Assembly (NCBI RefSeq): GCF_000376945.1
Contig: NZ_AQXU01000016.1
Location: forward strand, 1 to 64,000
Length of the DNA stretch: 64,000 nt
Reading direction: 5' to 3'
From: Leeia oryzae DSM 17879
GTDB taxonomy: Bacteria; Pseudomonadota; Gammaproteobacteria; Burkholderiales; Leeiaceae
The position numbers and the translations under genes are program-made. Each line of letters starts with the position of its first letter. Position 1 is the stretch's first letter. This document shows, one piece after another, positions 1-8,697 of the stretch. The notes under the pieces are model-generated. The model did not search any database. It worked only from the letters and a program-made list of their open reading frames with translations, and was not told the DNA's origin.

Positions 1-180
1 TCTTTTCTTGACTGTGTAAGCACTTATTTCTTTGCAGACCCGAAGGTCTTTGTCCGAAACAAGCACTCACACTTATCGGTTGTTCGTTTGTTAAAGAGCA
101 GTTGCAACCAACTTCAAACTTTCGTAAACTCAGCGATTAATCGCTTCGTTTCGTCGTCTGCGTCAGCAGCAGAGATGCGA
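1..180 (-). other. rRNA operon leader (transcribed upstream region)
   Basis: Transcribed leader reading leftwards; the 16S gene would begin beyond the left edge. It holds a boxA motif at 89-100, a short hairpin at 36-49 (AGACC/GGTCT arms around a 4-base loop), and two related segments, GTGAGTGCTTG and ATAAGTGCTTAC in transcript sense, of the kind seen before 16S genes of Neisseriales. The assignment is inferred from boxA plus the strong promoter; the rRNA gene itself is not visible. Confidence 0.75.
89..100 (-). promoter_or_regulatory. boxA antitermination element of rrn leader
   Basis: On the minus strand this reads TGCTCTTTAACA, the standard boxA recognised by NusB/S10 in rRNA leaders. It lies about 80 bases downstream of the -10 element of the promoter at 181-209, the expected place in an rrn leader. 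Confidence 0.8.
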
Positions 181-209
181 ACTATACGCACCATCTCCAC
201 AACCGTCAA
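181..209 (-). promoter_or_regulatory. Strong sigma70 promoter of rRNA operon
   Basis: On the minus strand: -35 TTGACG (204-209), a 17-base spacer and -10 TATAGT (181-186). The stretch upstream (about 240-300) is rich in A/T and could act as an UP element. A boxA-containing leader follows, so this is most likely the rrn P1 promoter. Confidence 0.8.
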
Positions 210-327
210 CTCCTTTTGACGACATCTTCTGCAAATTCACCCAAAATTCACAATAAACCCCTGTTTATATTGGGAAATTATTTTACAGGGATTTTAAACC
301 TATCAGGCAAATGCATGCACGGCCCTT

Positions 328-1134
328 TCAGGTATTAGCGTATTCCGTCAAAACGAGCATTTCTTCTTCTGTAAATCCGGCTTTACTGCGGGCCTCTTTG
401 TTCATCTCCCCTTTATGTCTGGGGGCATCAAACTGCGGCAACATGGCACGGAATGTGTCGACAGGATCCAGGCCACGCTCTTTGCACAACCATCGGAACC
501 AGTGATTACCAACGGTGACATGCCCCACTTCATCCCGGAAGATAATATCCAGCAGGGCGGCTCCTTGCTGCTCGCCTGCGGCAAGCAAACGGGCCTGTAG
601 TCCGGGCGTCACATCCAGCCCCCTTGCCTCCAGCATCCTCGGGACCATGGCCATCCGGGCCAGGAGATCGTGCGTGGTTTTTCTGGCCATCTCCCAGAGC
701 CCGTTATGGGCGGGGAAATCACCGTAATCGAAACCAAGTTCTCTTAATCTGGTGCGTACCAGCAAAAAATGCTCTGCTTCTTCTTTGGCGACCCGCAGCC
801 AATCGTTATAAAACGCGGTGGGCATACCCGGGAATCGGCAGACGACATCCAGGGCAAGGTTGATGGCATTGAATTCAATATGGGCAACAGCATGCAACAT
901 GGCGGCACACCCCTGCACGGAACCAAGCCGGCGTCTTGGCACCTGATCCGGCGGGACAAGCACGAGCCCGCTGGGTAGACCGGCACATTCAATGTGCTCT
1001 ATTGCATTATCACTAATTTCTAGTTTGGCATCTTGCCATTGGACCCACAGGGCTTGCGTCAACGCAGCTTTTTGATCGGGATTGCGCTCTTTCAGTGCGT
1101 TCGCTGCGAGTGTCTGTATGGAATTTGTGACCAT
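328..1134 (-). CDS. DUF455 family ferritin-like protein
   Basis: A 268-residue protein of the DUF455 family, predicted to be a ferritin-like four-helix protein; its reaction is unknown. Possible di-iron ligands are Glu87 in AHIEFNAINLALD, the ExxH at 119-122 and a second ExxH in RDEVGHV near residue 217. The fold group includes the tRNA hydroxylase MiaE, so an oxygenase role is possible but not shown. I chose the ATG at 1134 because GCGGGA stands six bases before it; an ATG at 1140 overlaps the stop of the upstream gene but has no room for a ribosome site. It is probably co-transcribed with the DUF599 gene. The rrn promoter lies just downstream. Confidence 0.85.
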   Translation of the reverse strand: MVTNSIQTLAANALKERNPDQKAALTQALWVQWQDAKLEISDNAIEHIECAGLPSGLVLVPPDQVPRRRLGSVQGCAAMLHAVAHIEFNAINLALDVVCRFPGMPTAFYNDWLRVAKEEAEHFLLVRTRLRELGFDYGDFPAHNGLWEMARKTTHDLLARMAMVPRMLEARGLDVTPGLQARLLAAGEQQGAALLDIIFRDEVGHVTVGNHWFRWLCKERGLDPVDTFRAMLPQFDAPRHKGEMNKEARSKAGFTEEEMLVLTEYANT

Positions 1135-1136
1135 GA

Positions 1137-1829
1137 TCATTCCCGCATGGCATCCAGCGCTGGCGAAGCAAAGTCTCTGCGATAGAGCACAAAGACCACC
1201 AGCGACGTTGTCAGAAAGACGGCCGCGGGCTGAATGAACCATGCAATGGCTGCCAATCCAAAATAATAGGCACGGATGCCGCTGTTGAATTCATCACCCG
1301 CATAACTATTGAGTTTGGCCAACCGCTCTGCATAACGGTCAGATTGAGCAATCGGCGTATCTGTTGGCGGCGTAGCGCCTAGCAAAATGGAAAAGAAGTT
1401 GAATTGGCGGAGTGACCAAGTGAATTTGAAATAGGCCACCACAAAAACCGATACGAGGAGCAGCAGTTTTAATTCCCATAGCTCTCTGCTGGCTTCATGC
1501 ATGAATGGTAGATCGGCAGCAAAAGACATGACTTTATCTACAGTACCCATTAATGCAAGCAAACCTGCCAGCACATAGATGGTGGTCGACGCGTAAAACG
1601 AGACACTATGCATCAGATTACCGACGAGCGCGGCATCTGCGACGTGCAGGCCTCTGCGCATGACGGATTTCGCCCAAGCCAGTCGATGAGTGTGGGATGC
1701 ACCAATCAGGCCATGCCGCGCAATGGGTGCACGATCGGCCAACCAGCTATAGCCAATCCAGCAAACAAAAAACCAGATGACGGCCAAAACGTCCAGTAAA
1801 GATAGTGAAATCAATAATTTGTGCAGCAT
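1137..1829 (-). CDS. DUF599 domain membrane protein
   Basis: A 230-residue inner-membrane protein of the DUF599 family, function unknown. Hydrophobic segments can be seen near residues 8-30, 75-97, 118-137 and 190-215, the last two flanking a polar stretch that carries the family-type sequence around QFNFFSILLGA. The gene ends at the start of the DUF455 gene, with the stop TGA overlapping an upstream ATG, so the two are probably translated from one message. Codon use resembles the neighbours. The start ATG at 1829 gives a sensible N-terminal membrane helix. Confidence 0.8.
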   Translation of the reverse strand: MLHKLLISLSLLDVLAVIWFFVCWIGYSWLADRAPIARHGLIGASHTHRLAWAKSVMRRGLHVADAALVGNLMHSVSFYASTTIYVLAGLLALMGTVDKVMSFAADLPFMHEASRELWELKLLLLVSVFVVAYFKFTWSLRQFNFFSILLGATPPTDTPIAQSDRYAERLAKLNSYAGDEFNSGIRAYYFGLAAIAWFIQPAAVFLTTSLVVFVLYRRDFASPALDAMRE

Positions 1830-1933
1830 GCCGGTCTCTTTTTGACAGTAGGATGAATTACTTGCGGTTTAATTAATTTTGAAAACAAATAAAAAGCACG
1901 TCTGCCATTTTTATGATAATGTACTCGTTTGAT

Positions 1934-1976
1934 TTGATCAAAATCATGCAGCATCAAGATATAAACCAAGTATTTT
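1934..1976 (+). promoter_or_regulatory. FNR-like box with class II promoter spacing
   Basis: TTGAT-CAAA-ATCAT (1934-1947) matches the FNR/ANR consensus TTGAT-N4-ATCAA in 9 of 10 positions. A -10-like TATTTT (1971-1976) puts the start site near 1982, so the box is centred about 41.5 bases upstream, the class II activator position. It would drive the hydrolase gene at 2003. Prediction only. Confidence 0.45.
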
Positions 1977-2002
1977 AGTCGAATGCTTTGAGGATATATA
2001 CA

Positions 2003-2542
2003 TTGAGCAAGGTGATTATTGTCCCCGGATATTTAAACTCCGACCCTGATCATTGGCAAACCCGGTGGGAAAAGCTGTATGCCGGGACCCGTGTAAAACA
2101 GCATGATTGGGAGTTTCCAGTCATGACGCAATGGGTGCAAGGGTTGGATGATGCGATCAGGCAGATAAATGATCGGGTCGTGCTGGTTGCGCATAGTCTT
2201 GGCTGCAGCACCATTGCATTCTGGGCCAGAAGCGTTTCCGCCGAAACACTGGCCAAAGTAGATGGCGCGTTATTGGTTGCGCCACCGGATACGGAAGCGC
2301 CAGATTTCATCCCCGCTATCCAGGGCTATGCGCCACTCCCGCAAACACGCCTCCCTTTTCAGAGCATCCTGGTCGCCAGTAGTGACGACCCCTACTGCAA
2401 ACTGGAGCGTGCGGAACAAATGGCAAACCACTGGGGGAGTACATTTAAAAAGCTGGGGCCCTATGGCCACATCAATACGGCAAGCGGGTTAGGTGAGTGG
2501 CCAGAAGGCCAGCGCTGGCTAGCAGACATTACGCATTCATGA
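2003..2542 (+). CDS. RBBP9/YdeN-type alpha/beta hydrolase
   Basis: A 179-residue serine hydrolase of the RBBP9/YdeN family, single small alpha/beta fold, probably cytoplasmic. The nucleophile elbow AHSLG puts the serine at residue 65; Asp128 or Asp129 (SSDDPY) and His156 (PYGHINTASG) complete the triad. The family start motif VIIVPGYLNS is at residues 4-13. I chose TTG at 2003 because TTGAGGA ends eight bases before it; an in-frame TTG at 1988 has no ribosome site and adds five residues absent from the family. Substrate unknown. A possible FNR-dependent promoter lies upstream at 1934-1976. The diguanylate cyclase gene follows 25 bases later. Confidence 0.85.
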   Translation: MSKVIIVPGYLNSDPDHWQTRWEKLYAGTRVKQHDWEFPVMTQWVQGLDDAIRQINDRVVLVAHSLGCSTIAFWARSVSAETLAKVDGALLVAPPDTEAPDFIPAIQGYAPLPQTRLPFQSILVASSDDPYCKLERAEQMANHWGSTFKKLGPYGHINTASGLGEWPEGQRWLADITHS

Positions 2543-2567
2543 TAACGCCGTTCGCCTGGTACCGTTT

Positions 2568-3797
2568 GTGAATATCCGCCCGACTCCCTCTTCCACCGAC
2601 AGCCTGCATGGCACACGCACGGATCAGGTCAAGCACATGTATGACATGAGTGCCAGCCTGATTTTTCTGGAGCCTGTCGGTTATGTGCTGGTGGCGAGAC
2701 TGCTTTGGCATGATTTGGCTCACGACTTGTTGAGCTACTGGATCAGCGCACTATTCTTGTCGTGGCTGTTTGGCTTGATCACCAACCGGCGGTTTACCCT
2801 TTGCAAGCCCGAAGAAAAAGCGCATTCACAGTGGTTAAGCCTGAAATACTTTCATGCCAGCCTGTGCAGTATCAGCATGACGGCTGGCAGCATGCTCGTG
2901 ATGCTGACAGATGCATCTACGACCTCTATCCTGGTAGTTTGCATGTTCCTGAGCATGGCATCTGCCATTACCTCGATTATCTATAGTGCCGTCAGGGGCG
3001 TATTAGCTTTATATAACGCCATGATCTGGCTCCCCATGTCGGTCATGCTCCTGATGCGTGATGACGAATTCTTGATGACGTTAGGCATAGGCTGCCTGGT
3101 CTGCATGGCAGCCATGCTGCTTATTGGCCAGCGCCTGAATCAATACCTGATTGCAGGCTTTGATTCCAGAGTGGCGCATTCTCAGGCAGTACAGAAGCTG
3201 GCCACGTCAAAATCCAAACTGGAAAAAGCATTGATTGCAACCCGGGGTCTCGCTTTCAGGGATGAATTGACGGGATTATATAACCGACGGCAGCTATGGA
3301 CCCGGATGGAGCAAGAACAGGCAAGATCGGAAGCCATGCGGCATCCGCTCTGTTTTGCCTTGATGGATCTGGATCATTTCAAGCAAATCAATGACCAGTT
3401 TGGTCACCCGGCGGGGGATGTCGTCTTGAAAACAATAGCGCAACTGGCGCTGGAAGAGTTTCGAGACAGGGATGTTGTGTCTCGGTATGGTGGTGAAGAA
3501 TTTGCCGTTATTTTGCCTAAAACCTCGTTATCCGAAGCAGAAAGCTCAGTGCAGCGATTTTGCAAACGGGTTGCGGAAGCACATATCGTACTGGAAGACT
3601 CCCCTATACAAACAACGATTTCGATCGGGGTGACTCAATACCGGCGAGGTGAGCAGATTAAAGACACCATTGCCAGAGCGGATCAGGCCTTATATCACGC
3701 CAAGCGCAAAGGCAGAAATCAGGTCATGAGTGACTTTGATGTACTGAACGGACTAACGTCTCTGGATGAAGTGACCATTCGGCTAGATAAAGACTGA
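2568..3797 (+). CDS. Membrane-bound diguanylate cyclase (GGDEF)
   Basis: Makes cyclic di-GMP from two GTP. The N-terminal half holds about six membrane helices (roughly residues 30-185) with no recognisable sensor family; a short linker leads to a C-terminal GGDEF domain (about 240-400). The active-site motif is GGEEF at 308-312, an active variant, and RDRD five residues before it is a proper RxxD inhibitory site, so product feedback is expected. No EAL domain is present. The GTG at 2568 has no clear ribosome site; ATG at 2637 is a reasonable alternative and keeps all membrane helices. A bidirectional terminator follows. Confidence 0.88.
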   Translation: MNIRPTPSSTDSLHGTRTDQVKHMYDMSASLIFLEPVGYVLVARLLWHDLAHDLLSYWISALFLSWLFGLITNRRFTLCKPEEKAHSQWLSLKYFHASLCSISMTAGSMLVMLTDASTTSILVVCMFLSMASAITSIIYSAVRGVLALYNAMIWLPMSVMLLMRDDEFLMTLGIGCLVCMAAMLLIGQRLNQYLIAGFDSRVAHSQAVQKLATSKSKLEKALIATRGLAFRDELTGLYNRRQLWTRMEQEQARSEAMRHPLCFALMDLDHFKQINDQFGHPAGDVVLKTIAQLALEEFRDRDVVSRYGGEEFAVILPKTSLSEAESSVQRFCKRVAEAHIVLEDSPIQTTISIGVTQYRRGEQIKDTIARADQALYHAKRKGRNQVMSDFDVLNGLTSLDEVTIRLDKD

Positions 3798-3827
3798 AGA
3801 AATTCGCCCGCCTTGTCATGCCGACAT

Positions 3828-3860
3828 AACAAAAAACCCGCACAAGGCGGGTTTTTTGTT
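3828..3860. terminator. Bidirectional intrinsic terminator
   Basis: Perfect 14-base inverted repeat (3828-3841 and 3847-3860) around a five-base loop, with a GC core and A/T runs on both sides. It separates the convergent cyclase and helicase genes and can serve both. Confidence 0.9.
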
Positions 3861-3874
3861 GGGGTGAGCCCAGC

Positions 3875-5434
3875 TTAGTCTTCGTAACGACGACGGGCTG
3901 GTGCACCTTCACGGCTACGGTTGTCACGGCTGCCACCATCACGGAAACCGCCTTGAGCACCTGCTGGACGTGGCTTGCGTGGAGGACGGGCAAACTCGGT
4001 ACGACCGGCTTCGCTGCCTGAATCCGCAAAACGGCGTGGTGCGCCACCATCACGTGGTTGCTGATCACCAAATGCCGGACGCGGACCATTGCTGCGCTGG
4101 CCTTCTGCACCGTAACCTTGCTGACGCGGTGCGCCAGACACGTCACGATCACGACCCCAGCCACCTGGACGGCGACCGCCTTGTGCGTTTTGAGGACGGC
4201 CACGGCCACCGGCACCAGCAGGACGACCACCAGTAGGACCACCTGGACGCTGTGGCTTGATGCGTGGTTCCAGACCAGGTACAACTGCAGCGAAAATGCG
4301 GTTGCCGATGAAACGTTCGATACGGGACAGCAGACCACGTTCGCGTGGGGATACCAGAGAAACAGCGGTACCACTGCGACCTGCACGACCGGTACGACCG
4401 ATACGGTGAACATAATCTTCTGCATTTTTTGGTAGATCGTAGTTGATCACGTGGGTGATGCCGTCCACGTCGATACCACGGGCAGCCACATCGGTAGCCA
4501 CCAGCACACGTACATGACCGTTACGCAAACGGGTCAGGGTACGGTTACGTTCACGCTGAGGCATATCACCGTGCAGTGCAGCGGCTGACATGCCTTGCTG
4601 AACCAGATGATCTGCCAGGTCGTCTGCATCCAGCTTGGTTGCAGTAAACACGATAGCCTGTTGCAGGGTGTCATCACCCAGCAGGTGGCTCAGCAGTTTG
4701 CCTTTGTGTGCCAGATCATCTGCGTAATGCAGACGCTGGTCGATTTTGCCTTTGTGAGCAGCGGTAGGTGCAATCTGGATACGCTCAGGCTGACGCAGCA
4801 GCTTGGCGGCCAGGGTACCCACAGCGCCATCCAGCGTTGCAGAGAACAAAGCGGTCTGACGGGTAGCTGGGGTTGCCAGGGCAATCGCTTCTACGTCGTC
4901 GATGAAGCCCATGTCCAGCATGCGGTCAGCTTCGTCCAGTACCAGGAATTCCATTTGAGACAGATCCAGGCGACCACGTGACAGGTGATCCAGCAGACGA
5001 CCAGGGGTAGCAATCAGCACTTCCACCGGACGTGACAGCAAACGGTTCTGTACTGGGTAAGGCATGCCGCCCACGATGGTTACCACGTTGAAACGTGGGA
5101 TGAATTTGCCGTATTGAACCGCTGCGTCAGCAACCTGGGTAGCCAGTTCGCGGGTTGGCACCAATACCAGGGCACGTGGGCCGAAGTAGTTGTTTGGACG
5201 AGCAGTTTCGTTAATTTTTTGCAAAATTGGCAGCAAGAACGCTGCGGTCTTGCCAGTACCAGTAGATGCAGAAGCCATTACATCTGTACCGCCCATCAGA
5301 ACAGGCAGTGCAGCAGCTTGAATCGGGGTTGGTTCTTCGTAACCGGCTTCAGACAGGCCACGCAAGATGCGGGCGTGCAGGTTGAAATCAGAGAACAGCA
5401 CGGTGCTGTCGGCGGTATCCAGATGATCCGTCAT
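3875..5434 (-). CDS. DEAD-box ATP-dependent RNA helicase (RhlE/SrmB group)
   Basis: Unwinds RNA duplexes, probably in ribosome assembly or cold adaptation. All core motifs are present: Q motif near 33-40, ASTGTGKT at 56-63, PTRELA at 93-98, DEAD at 167-170, SAT at 198-200 and HRIGRTGR at 343-350. From about residue 393 to 519 the tail is low-complexity and rich in Gly, Arg, Pro and Gln, typical of RNA-binding extensions. The body resembles SrmB (for example the ADDLAHKGKLLSHLL stretch) while the tail is RhlE-like, so I give no symbol. A consensus promoter at 5735-5763 implies an untranslated leader of nearly 300 bases. Confidence 0.93.
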   Translation of the reverse strand: MTDHLDTADSTVLFSDFNLHARILRGLSEAGYEEPTPIQAAALPVLMGGTDVMASASTGTGKTAAFLLPILQKINETARPNNYFGPRALVLVPTRELATQVADAAVQYGKFIPRFNVVTIVGGMPYPVQNRLLSRPVEVLIATPGRLLDHLSRGRLDLSQMEFLVLDEADRMLDMGFIDDVEAIALATPATRQTALFSATLDGAVGTLAAKLLRQPERIQIAPTAAHKGKIDQRLHYADDLAHKGKLLSHLLGDDTLQQAIVFTATKLDADDLADHLVQQGMSAAALHGDMPQRERNRTLTRLRNGHVRVLVATDVAARGIDVDGITHVINYDLPKNAEDYVHRIGRTGRAGRSGTAVSLVSPRERGLLSRIERFIGNRIFAAVVPGLEPRIKPQRPGGPTGGRPAGAGGRGRPQNAQGGRRPGGWGRDRDVSGAPRQQGYGAEGQRSNGPRPAFGDQQPRDGGAPRRFADSGSEAGRTEFARPPRKPRPAGAQGGFRDGGSRDNRSREGAPARRRYED

Positions 5435-5728
5435 TATATTTGGTTCCTAAGCTTGAAAAATTAAAACGCAAGCAGGGCACCCGCTCAGCATCCGAATGCT
5501 GAAAATGGGCAGCATCACATCAACGGCCAAGTGACTAAACCTGGTCATGAGCGATTTTGAACATCTCTTGTGTAGAGTAATCTGCTAGCGCACGACATCG
5601 ACGCTAACCGAGAGAGCGGCTCTAAAGGCCAACTCAATTTGACACGCGACCAGAAAAGGTGCGGAAAAAAGTCAGGGTACGATGCTTTGCCCTTAATGGG
5701 CCTTCTTGTATCAACGATTGATCAAGAA
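5435..5728 (-). promoter_or_regulatory. Long 5' untranslated leader of the helicase gene
   Basis: The region between the predicted start site (about 5728) and the helicase ATG carries no gene I can support. It opens with a hairpin at the very 5' end of the transcript (arms 5701-5708 and 5723-5730, CCTTCTTG/CAAGAAGG). Long structured leaders are common for cold-induced DEAD-box helicase genes, so a thermosensor or autoregulatory role is possible. Confidence 0.5.
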
Positions 5729-5734
5729 GGGCGA

Positions 5735-5763
5735 ACTATACGTGAAGTTTCTATATAAATCAA
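5735..5763 (-). promoter_or_regulatory. Sigma70 promoter of the helicase gene
   Basis: On the minus strand: -35 TTGATT (5758-5763), a 17-base spacer and -10 TATAGT (5735-5740). Confidence 0.7.
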
Positions 5764-5788
5764 GCAGATATTTGCGATTGGCTTTTGA

Positions 5789-5826
5789 CGGCATGGAGAC
5801 GGTCAGCGAAGTTCGTCTCCATGCCG
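5789..5826. terminator. Stem-loop after mscL
   Basis: Perfect 13-base inverted repeat (5789-5801 and 5814-5826) nine bases past the mscL stop. There is no run of T on either strand after it, so it is an imperfect terminator or an mRNA-stabilising 3' hairpin. Confidence 0.5.
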
Positions 5827-5834
5827 GTTGAACA

Positions 5835-6263
5835 TCAGCGTTTTAGCGAGTCACGGATTTCGCGCAGCAACAGGACTTCTTCGGTTGGTTCTGCAGGCGC
5901 AGCGGGCGTTTCAGCCTCGACCTTCTTGAAGCGGTTGAGCTGTTTGATCATCACGAAGACAGAAAACGCAACAATCAGGAAGTTGACCACAGCGTTAACA
6001 AACACACCGTACTTGATCACGACGGCACCTGCTTCTGCGGCTTCTTTCAGGCTGGTGTAAGGACCCGCGGCTTTTGCGCCCTCTTTCAGCACGAAGAACA
6101 GATTGGAAAAGTCTACATTGCCAAGAATCAGACCAATGGGGGGCATGATCACGTCGTCCACCAGCGATTTTACGATGGCGCCAAATGCCGCACCGATAAT
6201 GACACCAACGGCCAGGTCAACGACATTGCCCTTCATGGCAAATTCTTTGAATTCTTTTAACAT
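5835..6263 (-). CDS. mscL: Large-conductance mechanosensitive channel MscL
   Basis: Forms a homopentameric inner-membrane channel that opens under membrane tension to release solutes during hypo-osmotic shock. The 142-residue protein has the usual N-terminal amphipathic helix ([13 protein letters not shown]), the pore-lining first membrane helix with the glycine/alanine pattern [17 protein letters not shown] (19-35), a periplasmic loop, the second helix near 80-103 and a charged C-terminal helix after an Ala/Pro-rich linker. The start at 6263 is set by GGAGGG seven bases before it; a longer frame to 6347 adds an unrelated extension. Divergent from the neighbouring methyltransferase gene. Confidence 0.97.
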   Translation of the reverse strand: MLKEFKEFAMKGNVVDLAVGVIIGAAFGAIVKSLVDDVIMPPIGLILGNVDFSNLFFVLKEGAKAAGPYTSLKEAAEAGAVVIKYGVFVNAVVNFLIVAFSVFVMIKQLNRFKKVEAETPAAPAEPTEEVLLLREIRDSLKR

Positions 6264-6394
6264 GGTGTAAACCCTCCGGAAATGAACGAATGAATAATGG
6301 CGGTTTTCATGATTTATTTTGCCTTGGCACGATGGCAACCGCCTCACACTTGGTAAACTAACAAAATTGCAAACAATTGTCTTCTATTTAGCAT

Positions 6395-7351
6395 ATGACC
6401 ACTCGCCTGCCTGAGCTGTTTTTTGAAAAACTCCAACAGATAATCCCTGCCGACAGACTGGAAAGTGTGTTGCAGAGCTTTGCCGCTGAAAAGGCGATTG
6501 CATTTCGTATCAATACATTGAAAGCGGATATCGAGGAGACCGTTGCCGCGCTTCGCGCTGCCGGTTTTGATTTGACGCCAGTTGACTGGTATGCCGCTGC
6601 CTTTACCTTGCCACCGGCACAGAAACGGGCACTGACAGAAACTGTACAGTTCAGGGACGGGCATATTTATATCCAGAACCTGTCGAGCCAGATTGCCCCG
6701 ATTGCCTTGGCGCCACAGCCAGAAGAAACCGTACTGGACCTGGCGGCTGCGCCCGGCGGCAAAACTACCTTGATTGCGGCATTGATGCAAAACGAGGGAC
6801 GACTGTCTGCGGTGGAGCCGGTACGCGACCGGTTTTTCCGGCTGAAGGCCAATCTGGATCAGCAAGGGGTGACGATGGCCAGAACCTACATGACGGACGG
6901 CCGGAGTGTGGGTAACAAATGCCCCGCCATGTTCGACCGGATTTTACTGGATGCGCCCTGTTCGTCCGAAGCGCGGTTTGACCTGAATGATGCGGACTCC
7001 ATGAGCCACTGGAGCCCGGCCAAGGTGAAGGAAACCTCGCACAAACAGCGTCGTCTGTTGTTGTCTGCGATGTATGCCTTGAAACCCGGCGGGAAGTTGC
7101 TGTATTGCACCTGTGCGTTTGCACCGGAAGAAAACGAATTGTCTGTGGCACATCTGCTACGTGACCATCACGATGAAATGAGCATTGTGCCGATCGAGCT
7201 TCCTGCGGCCTTCCCGAAAGACGTGATCCAGCCAGGACTGACCAGTTGGCAAGGCAAAACGCTACCTGACGACATGGTAAACGCCATTCGCATCTTGCCA
7301 GATGTGATTCATGACGGGTTTTTCATGTGCATGTTGCAAAAAAAGGCCTGA
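6395..7351 (+). CDS. RsmB/NOP-type RNA (cytosine-C5) methyltransferase
   Basis: Transfers methyl from SAM to C5 of a cytosine in rRNA or tRNA. The SAM-binding motif LDLAAAPGGKT is at 114-124, DAPCS at 186-190 and YCTC at 237-240; Cys240 is the expected catalytic nucleophile and Cys189 the releasing residue. At 318 residues it lacks the N-terminal NusB-like domain of RsmB and the C-terminal PUA domain of RsmF, so it belongs to the short members of the family and the target base cannot be named. The stop codon lies in the loop of its own terminator. Confidence 0.9.
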   Translation: MTTRLPELFFEKLQQIIPADRLESVLQSFAAEKAIAFRINTLKADIEETVAALRAAGFDLTPVDWYAAAFTLPPAQKRALTETVQFRDGHIYIQNLSSQIAPIALAPQPEETVLDLAAAPGGKTTLIAALMQNEGRLSAVEPVRDRFFRLKANLDQQGVTMARTYMTDGRSVGNKCPAMFDRILLDAPCSSEARFDLNDADSMSHWSPAKVKETSHKQRRLLLSAMYALKPGGKLLYCTCAFAPEENELSVAHLLRDHHDEMSIVPIELPAAFPKDVIQPGLTSWQGKTLPDDMVNAIRILPDVIHDGFFMCMLQKKA

Positions 7352-7363
7352 CGGCCTTTTTTT
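7338..7363. terminator. Intrinsic terminator overlapping the stop codon
   Basis: A-run, GGCC, four-base loop, GGCC, seven T. The TGA stop of the upstream gene (7349-7351) sits in the loop, so translation to the end would compete with hairpin folding. A/T symmetry allows function on both strands, serving the convergent rlmM as well. Confidence 0.85.
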
Positions 7364-7388
7364 ACTGACGTGTGATGCGCTGCACGGC

Positions 7389-8522
7389 TTAGCGCTTGTT
7401 GGTACGCTGGCGTGGCGGACGATCTACCGTCATTTTGCGCACATACACTGTGATTTCTTCACGGTCGTGATAAAGCTGTTTGGCTTGCAGGCTATGTTTG
7501 ATGCCTGCGCCATCCAGCGCTTCATGAATCACGTTAAAGCAGCGGGCCACTTCGGCCAAGCGCTTTTTCATGGGCAGTTTCAGGTTGAAAATGGCTTCGC
7601 GGGTCAGACCTTCTACAAACCAGGTGGCCATGAGATTGGCGACCCGGACCGGTTGTTCGACCATATCGCACACCAGCCAGTCGACCGGTTTATCCGGGCG
7701 GAACTTGAAACCATCCTGACGCAGGTGCTTAACCTGCGGGTGACCCTGAACGGAACCCTTTAGCGGCCCGTTATCAATTGCAAACACTTTCAGACCACGC
7801 GTGACCAACTGCCACGTCCAGCCGCCCGGTGCTGCGCCAATATCGACACCGCGCATGCCTTCCTTGAAACGCTGGTTGGCTTCCTGGTCTGTCATGAAGA
7901 CATGAATGGCTTCGGCCAGTTTCAGGGTGGAGCGGCTCGGCGCCTCAAACGGCATGCGCAAGCGCGGAATGGCATTTGGCCATTCGTTGCGGTTGCCATG
8001 TTTTGCCAAAGCAAAGTGGACCGTTTTCATGTCTGGCCAAAAAAGGACCAGACGATGCCCATCCGGATCATCCGTCAGGTAGCCGGCTTCAAAGGCGGCA
8101 TCGGCCAGTTTCTCGCCAAAACGGCGACAAAATCCGGACAGCGACTTGGCTTCATTGGTATCGGCGGTTTCCAGCCATAGCTCCCCTACCCGGCTTGGCA
8201 GTTTGGACATGGCGTCAAGGACCGGGGTCAGGCGGTCTTTTTCTGGCAAGTCTGTCAGCATGGCGACTTCGAACAGGATTTGCCGGGAAAAGATAAGGCC
8301 GGAGATTTTTAGCCCCAGCAGCCCCATATGCGGTATTCTTTTGGGGACGAGGCGTACCATGCCGCCACCGGCTTTCCATTCGGCTTTGATTTCACCTTCT
8401 TCGGCGTGCGCCATCTGGATGGCTTCTTCTGCGCATTCAGATTCGAATCCTGCACGACAATAGAGAATGATGGCGGAACATGGCCAGTTGGGACGGGGGT
8501 GATTACGGTGCTGATTTGACAT
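7389..8522 (-). CDS. rlmM: 23S rRNA 2'-O-ribose methyltransferase RlmM (Cm2498)
   Basis: Methylates the 2'-OH of cytidine 2498 in 23S rRNA using SAM. The 377-residue length fits the family. The N-terminal THUMP-like RNA-binding part (about 15-170) carries SAIILYCRAGFESECAEEA; the Rossmann domain has VDIGAAPGGWTWQL at 226-239, CDMVEQP at 285-291 and the catalytic lysine of NLKLPMK near 314. The basic C-terminus PPRQRTNKR is usual. Convergent with the RsmB-type gene, sharing its terminator. Confidence 0.96.
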   Translation of the reverse strand: MSNQHRNHPRPNWPCSAIILYCRAGFESECAEEAIQMAHAEEGEIKAEWKAGGGMVRLVPKRIPHMGLLGLKISGLIFSRQILFEVAMLTDLPEKDRLTPVLDAMSKLPSRVGELWLETADTNEAKSLSGFCRRFGEKLADAAFEAGYLTDDPDGHRLVLFWPDMKTVHFALAKHGNRNEWPNAIPRLRMPFEAPSRSTLKLAEAIHVFMTDQEANQRFKEGMRGVDIGAAPGGWTWQLVTRGLKVFAIDNGPLKGSVQGHPQVKHLRQDGFKFRPDKPVDWLVCDMVEQPVRVANLMATWFVEGLTREAIFNLKLPMKKRLAEVARCFNVIHEALDGAGIKHSLQAKQLYHDREEITVYVRKMTVDRPPRQRTNKR

Positions 8523-8697
8523 GATTCTTTACTTGCGGATTTCTATTGGCGCGATTGTCCTCTGTGGGGGGGCAGATAGCAAGCAGGAAATACACCCGAG
8601 GAGATGAACGCCGTGGGTACCGAAGTTTGACTTGAATCAGTAATACCCCTAAAGATTGACAGGTTTTTACCCTGCGACAAATTGGCGCATCCGATTA

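Noticed and set aside
3724-4425. Open frame of 233 codons opposite and inside the helicase gene
   Set aside because: Val/Ala low-complexity translation of the Gly/Arg-rich tail in another frame; no ribosome site, no family.
8440-8460. tRNA T-arm-like GATTCGAATCC
   Set aside because: Lies inside the coding sequence of rlmM; no acceptor or anticodon arms around it.
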